Assembly (NCBI GenBank): GCA_039962225.1 | Contig: JAMPKV010000005.1 | Coordinates: 248,001 to 312,000 of the forward strand | DNA length: 64,000 bases | Origin: Microcoleus sp. AS-A8 | GTDB lineage: Bacteria; Cyanobacteriota; Cyanobacteriia; Cyanobacteriales; Coleofasciculaceae | Direction: 5' to 3' | In this document: positions 60,726-64,000 of the stretch, in pieces | Numbering within the stretch: position 1 is the first letter of the stretch | Layout of the letters: every line of letters starts with the position of its first letter | Notes under the pieces: model-generated | Seen by the model: only the letters and a program-made list of their open reading frames with translations | What the model was told of the DNA's origin: nothing | Database searches by the model: none | Made by a program: the position numbers and the translations under genes

Positions 60726-62360
60726 CTAACCCAGACAAGCCGCTAAATCCTCATCTGGCGTTGTAATGGGCTTAAGGTTGTATTTTTCCGATAGCAATTT
60801 GAACACATTCGGAGAAATAAAGGCTGGCAGAGTTGGCCCTAAGCGGATATCCTGAATTCCTAGATACAGTAGTGTCAGCAAAATCGATACAGCCTTCTGT
60901 TCGTACCAAGAGAGAATCATGGACAAGGGCAACTGATTCACATCTACATTGAAGGCATTCGCCAACGCTAGAGCAATTTGAATCGCGGAGTAAGCATCGT
61001 TGCATTGACCCACATCCATTAAGCGGGGAATACCACCAATGTCTCCTAAGTCTTTGTCGAAGAAGCGAAACTTACCGCAAGCGAGAGTCAGCACCACACA
61101 ATCTTGAGGCACTTTTTCCACAAACTCGCTGTAGTAGCTGCGTCCTGACTTGGCACCATCGCAACCGCCGACTAAGAAGAAGTGGCGAATATCTCCGCGT
61201 TTGACGGCTTCAATCACTTCACCCGCCACACTCAGGACGGCGTTGCGAGCAAAACCGGTTACGACTTGGCGTGGTTCATCATCTGCCGTAAATCCTGGTA
61301 GTTCTAACGCTTGTTGGATCACGGATGTATAGTCATCGGTTTCCAAGTGCTTGAGTCCAGGCCAACCAACAGGCCCAAGGGTGAAAACGCGGTTGCTGTA
61401 AGCATCATGAGGCGGCATCAAGCAATTGGTGGTCATTACAATTGGCCCAGGGAATTGAGCAAATTCCCGCACCTGATTCTGCCATGCGGTGCCGTAATGT
61501 CCGTAAAGATGGGGGTATTGCTGCTTTAAGCGGGGGTAGCCGTGAGCAGGTAACATTTCCCCGTGGGTGTAGATGGAAATTCCCGTATTTTCGGTTTGTT
61601 TGAGCAGTTCTTCCAGGTGTTTAAGGTCGTGTCCAGAGATCAGGATGGCTTTGCCTTGTTTGGCATTGAGGGGAACCGGGGTGGGGACAGGATGACCGTA
61701 AGTGCTGGTGTTGCCTGCGTCGAGGAGTTCCATGACTCGCAGGTTGATTTCGCCCAACTTCAGCGCCATGTTGACCCACTCATCGAGGTTGATGTCTTGG
61801 CGACCGAGTGCTGCTAAACCTTCGTGGCAGAAGTTATAAACGCGGTCATCTTCTTGACCCAGTTCTTGGGCGTGATAGGCGTAGGCGGCAATACCTTTAA
61901 GTCCATAAAGGATGGTGAGTTTGAGGGAGAAAATATCGACGTTTTTGGCAGAGCTGCTGATAAACTCAAATTCGATATCCTTGCCTTGTTGGACTAAGGC
62001 TTCTAAAGTGTCAGCAGGTTGGAAGGATGAGAGATTAGTAAATTCTACGGGTATGCCAGTGAGCTGGATTTTTGCTTTTAAGTCATCACGTAGTGCGATC
62101 GCCCGCTGAATATACTGGACAAAACACTCTGGGTCAAAGTTAACGTTCGTTAAGGTAGAAAAGAGCGTTTCACAGCTAAAGATATCGGCTTCGCGGCTGC
62201 GGATACCCAACTGATGCGCTGCGATCGCAACTTCCCCTAGTCCTCGCAGGCAGTGGGTCAACAAATCTTGTAATGCATCGACTTCTGGACTTTTACCACA
62301 AGCGCCCCATTGTTCGCATCCTTGTCCTCTGGCGGTTTGTTCACACTGGCTGCAAAACAT
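60726..62360 (-). CDS. hcp: Hydroxylamine reductase / hybrid-cluster protein
   Basis: 544 residues. Fe-S protein that reduces hydroxylamine in vitro and, in enteric bacteria, nitric oxide. N-terminal cysteines Cys3, Cys6, Cys15 and Cys21 (FCSQCEQTARGQGCEQWGAC) bind the first cluster; hybrid-cluster ligands lie in HGEMLPAHGYP, TTNCLMPP, DVGQCNDAYSA and the surrounding segments. Ribosome binding site AAGGAAG precedes ATG 62360. A Crp/Fnr-type operator lies 60 bases upstream and is followed by a suitable -10 (TAGAGT). The regulator gene is divergent. Confidence 0.96.
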   Translation of the reverse strand: MFCSQCEQTARGQGCEQWGACGKSPEVDALQDLLTHCLRGLGEVAIAAHQLGIRSREADIFSCETLFSTLTNVNFDPECFVQYIQRAIALRDDLKAKIQLTGIPVEFTNLSSFQPADTLEALVQQGKDIEFEFISSSAKNVDIFSLKLTILYGLKGIAAYAYHAQELGQEDDRVYNFCHEGLAALGRQDINLDEWVNMALKLGEINLRVMELLDAGNTSTYGHPVPTPVPLNAKQGKAILISGHDLKHLEELLKQTENTGISIYTHGEMLPAHGYPRLKQQYPHLYGHYGTAWQNQVREFAQFPGPIVMTTNCLMPPHDAYSNRVFTLGPVGWPGLKHLETDDYTSVIQQALELPGFTADDEPRQVVTGFARNAVLSVAGEVIEAVKRGDIRHFFLVGGCDGAKSGRSYYSEFVEKVPQDCVVLTLACGKFRFFDKDLGDIGGIPRLMDVGQCNDAYSAIQIALALANAFNVDVNQLPLSMILSWYEQKAVSILLTLLYLGIQDIRLGPTLPAFISPNVFKLLSEKYNLKPITTPDEDLAACLG

Positions 62361-62391
62361 AGCTCACTTCCTTCTTGTCTCATCTATGCCT

Positions 62392-62397
62392 ACTCTA
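62392..62397 (-). promoter_or_regulatory. Probable -10 element of hcp
   Basis: On the minus strand TAGAGT (62397 to 62392). With a start near 62385, the operator centre at 62426.5 falls at about -41.5, the standard class II position for Crp/Fnr activation. Confidence 0.5.
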
Positions 62398-62418
62398 GGA
62401 GTGGTAAAAGGAAAGCGC

Positions 62419-62434
62419 CTTGACTTAAGTCAAG
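62419..62434. promoter_or_regulatory. Perfect 16-bp palindrome, Fnr/HcpR-type operator
   Basis: CTTGACTTAAGTCAAG. The core TTGAC-N4-GTCAA equals the consensus reported for HcpR-type Crp/Fnr regulators and differs from the E. coli FNR site (TTGAT-N4-ATCAA) in one base per half. It sits between hcp and the divergent regulator gene, 41 bases before the latter's ATG. Confidence 0.8.
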
Positions 62435-62474
62435 TTTGGAGACACTGGTGGTAAACGACGATTGAGAACATCAA

Positions 62475-63197
62475 ATGCGAGATGTGAATAAAACCAAAGA
62501 TACAGAAATAGTGAGCGATAAATCATCTGCACTTAGAGAATTTATCGCTAATATCCAACTGTGGCGAGGTCTACCTGAAGATCAACTCGATGCCTTAGCC
62601 CAGATTGCGATCGCCAAAACTTATCGCAAAGGTGAGGTAATTTTTGCGGAAGGAGATGAAGGCAGAGGATTTTTTGTGGTCAAGTTGGGGAGAGTCAAAG
62701 TCTACAAACTCTCGAATGACGGCAAAGAACAGATATTACACTTTTTCGGAGCTGGAGACCATTTTGCCGAGGTGCCAGTATTTGATGGTCAATGTTTTCC
62801 CGCTTCTGCGGCTGCTGTCGAGAAAAGTGAGCTGTTGTTCTTCCCTCGAAGCGCTTTTTTGGCACTTCTAGAGCAACACTCGACTTTAGCGATCGCGATG
62901 TTAGCTGTTTCCGCCCGTCACTTGCGCCGAATGGCTCAAATTATTGAAAACCTTTCGTTTAAGGAAGTACCAGGACGACTGGCGGTCTATTTGCTGTATT
63001 TAAGCGAGCGCAACGGCAAGGGTGAGGAGGTGGAACTCGATATGACGAAGACTCAATTAGCCGCTTTTTTGGGGACGATTCCAGAGACTCTATCACGGGT
63101 GTTTGCCAAGATGAGTCAGGATGGGTTGATTGCGATCGATGGTTCGAGGATTAAGTTGTTAAATCGAGAGCGTTTAAAGGTGTTAGCGGAAGGTTAG
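62475..63197 (+). CDS. Crp/Fnr family transcriptional regulator (HcpR-like)
   Basis: 240 residues. Cyclic-nucleotide-binding-type sensor domain at about 25-145 (RKGEVIFAEGDEGRGFFVVK, HFAEVPVFDGQCFPASA), dimer helix at about 150-175 and winged HTH at about 185-235 with KTQLAAFLGTIPETLSRVFA. The recognition helix has E-T-L-S-R, the E..SR pattern that reads TTGA half-sites. No N-terminal cysteine cluster of FNR is seen. It probably activates hcp and may autoregulate through the shared palindrome. The nature of the signal (haem/NO) is inference. Confidence 0.92.
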   Translation: MRDVNKTKDTEIVSDKSSALREFIANIQLWRGLPEDQLDALAQIAIAKTYRKGEVIFAEGDEGRGFFVVKLGRVKVYKLSNDGKEQILHFFGAGDHFAEVPVFDGQCFPASAAAVEKSELLFFPRSAFLALLEQHSTLAIAMLAVSARHLRRMAQIIENLSFKEVPGRLAVYLLYLSERNGKGEEVELDMTKTQLAAFLGTIPETLSRVFAKMSQDGLIAIDGSRIKLLNRERLKVLAEG

Positions 63198-63588
63198 GAT
63201 TTGATTTTCGCGAATATAGAGTCATGGCAACAAAGGTCAGAACAATTCAACACTGTTTTTAAAAAATAGTAATGAATTTCCAAAAATAACTAACGAAGAG
63301 ATAGGTAACTAAAGCTTTCGCAGCTTGTTCTGGTGTTCCATAACTTTCTATTGTTGTTCCACAGTATCGAGAATCAGGTTTTGGTCTGTCTTACTAAGGT
63401 AGCGACCTCGCCGATCGCGCTTTCGGTCAGTACAAGCTCGAACATCCTAACGTTAATGCACTACAACCCACCCTACTCCTACAGGTTGTAAGTCGCTTGC
63501 ACAAATTAACTCAGTAATCACGATGCTATTCTGGAAATCCCTGTTGGCACCGTGTAGATAATCATTTATAGACAAAGAACCAAAGCCA
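63198..63588. other. Intergenic region before the last gene
   Basis: No gene or RNA recognised. Contains a few T-rich stretches and one CCGATCGCG site. Confidence 0.4.
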
Positions 63589-64000
63589 GTGACTATCCAA
63601 ACTCAGCGCACCACTCGCTTTATCGACCCCTGGCCCTATATGGCTCTGGCGGCAGCGCTCCTGGTGTTTTTAGCCTTGCTCAGTGCCGCCTCATTCCAGA
63701 GAACACTGCTATCGACAACTGTCAATGCCAGCGAAGACGAACCCGTTCAACTAGCACCACTTACCATCCGGCGGCAAATGATCGGTGCGCTTCGCGTCGA
63801 AGTCAAAGCATTGCTTCCAGCAAACACATGGGTAACCTACGAAATTCAGCTACTCGATCGCCAAGGTAAGCCCTTCGCCTCTGCTATGAAACAAGCCTGG
63901 AACGAATCCGGCACTTGGTATGAGGAGGGGGAGTCTGGTAGTTGGCAAGAAGAAGACTTGTTAGGAGGACTTGATGTCCGTGCCAAGCAGGATGAAACGG
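63589..64000 (+). CDS. Membrane-anchored hypothetical protein (3' end beyond window)
   Basis: Open from a GTG at 63589 to the right edge, at least 137 residues. N-terminal cytoplasmic stretch VTIQTQRTTRFIDPWPYMAL leads into one membrane helix (about 17-38), followed by an extracytoplasmic domain with LTIRRQMIGALRVEVKALLP and WVTYEIQLLDRQGKPFAS. I do not recognise the family. No ribosome binding site is obvious for the GTG. Confidence 0.65.
   Translation, partial: MTIQTQRTTRFIDPWPYMALAAALLVFLALLSAASFQRTLLSTTVNASEDEPVQLAPLTIRRQMIGALRVEVKALLPANTWVTYEIQLLDRQGKPFASAMKQAWNESGTWYEEGESGSWQEEDLLGGLDVRAKQDET

Noticed and set aside
1-64000. CRISPR arrays, rRNA or tRNA genes
   Set aside because: No regularly spaced direct repeats of CRISPR type and no tRNA T-arm/acceptor patterns were seen in the intergenic regions read.

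Overview
The window looks like chromosome from a multicellular (filamentous-type) cyanobacterium. The reasons are frequent GCGATCGC (HIP1) octamers inside and between genes, cyanobacteria-typical families (PxcA/CemA proton extrusion, ComFB, DUF1400, DUF1350, DUF3038/DUF4335, a PatD-like protein, an FHA-fused class A penicillin-binding protein, Rcp1-type response regulator), many large sensor kinases, and dispersed short intergenic repeats. The exact genus cannot be fixed from the sequence alone; a Coleofasciculus/Microcoleus-like organism is only a guess.

Layout. 0-8 kb: the end of a cation/proton antiporter (runs off the left edge), an M23 peptidoglycan peptidase, ComFB, an L,D-transpeptidase with a response regulator, an ECF sigma/anti-sigma pair and era. 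8-13 kb: a GNAT remnant, a Ser/Pro-repeat lipoprotein with a retropepsin domain, a small coiled-coil protein and a DUF1400 hydrolase. 13-19.4 kb: two sensor-kinase genes, one of 1551 residues. 19.7-26.5 kb: FHA-PBP1, a mobile-element island (truncated GST, MITE-like repeat, intact TnpB), then exbD, a TonB-like DUF4335 protein and DUF3038. 26.7-32 kb: a candidate structured RNA (6S-like), apt, an oligopeptide permease, small proteins and pxcA. 32-40 kb: an AddB-like nuclease/helicase protein, three tandem serine/threonine kinases, a second MITE copy and a glycosyltransferase. 40-51.7 kb: a histidine kinase/response regulator pair, a double ABC ATPase, a TFIIB-type zinc-ribbon protein, a PatD-like gene, spoT/rel, a lipid kinase, metK and a frameshifted DUF1232 gene. 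51.7-60.5 kb: two paralogous small proteins, a 63-bp tandem repeat, an alpha/beta hydrolase, an AT-rich HEMHH protein, an FMN reductase, DUF1350, a methyltransferase, an S4 protein and msrA. 60.7-64 kb: hcp with a divergent Crp/Fnr regulator, and a truncated membrane protein at the right edge.

Most genes are housekeeping or signalling genes in single units or short operons. The linked functions best supported by the sequence are: (1) hcp plus a Crp/Fnr regulator sharing a perfect TTGAC-N4-GTCAA operator, a nitrosative/redox stress module; (2) exbD next to a DUF4335 protein with the layout of TonB (one membrane helix, Pro-rich linker, two C-terminal repeats); (3) the nested mobile-element region at 22.4-23.9 kb, whose MITE-like repeat recurs at 38.4 kb; (4) the tandem kinase triplet. 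No CRISPR array, rRNA or tRNA was seen.
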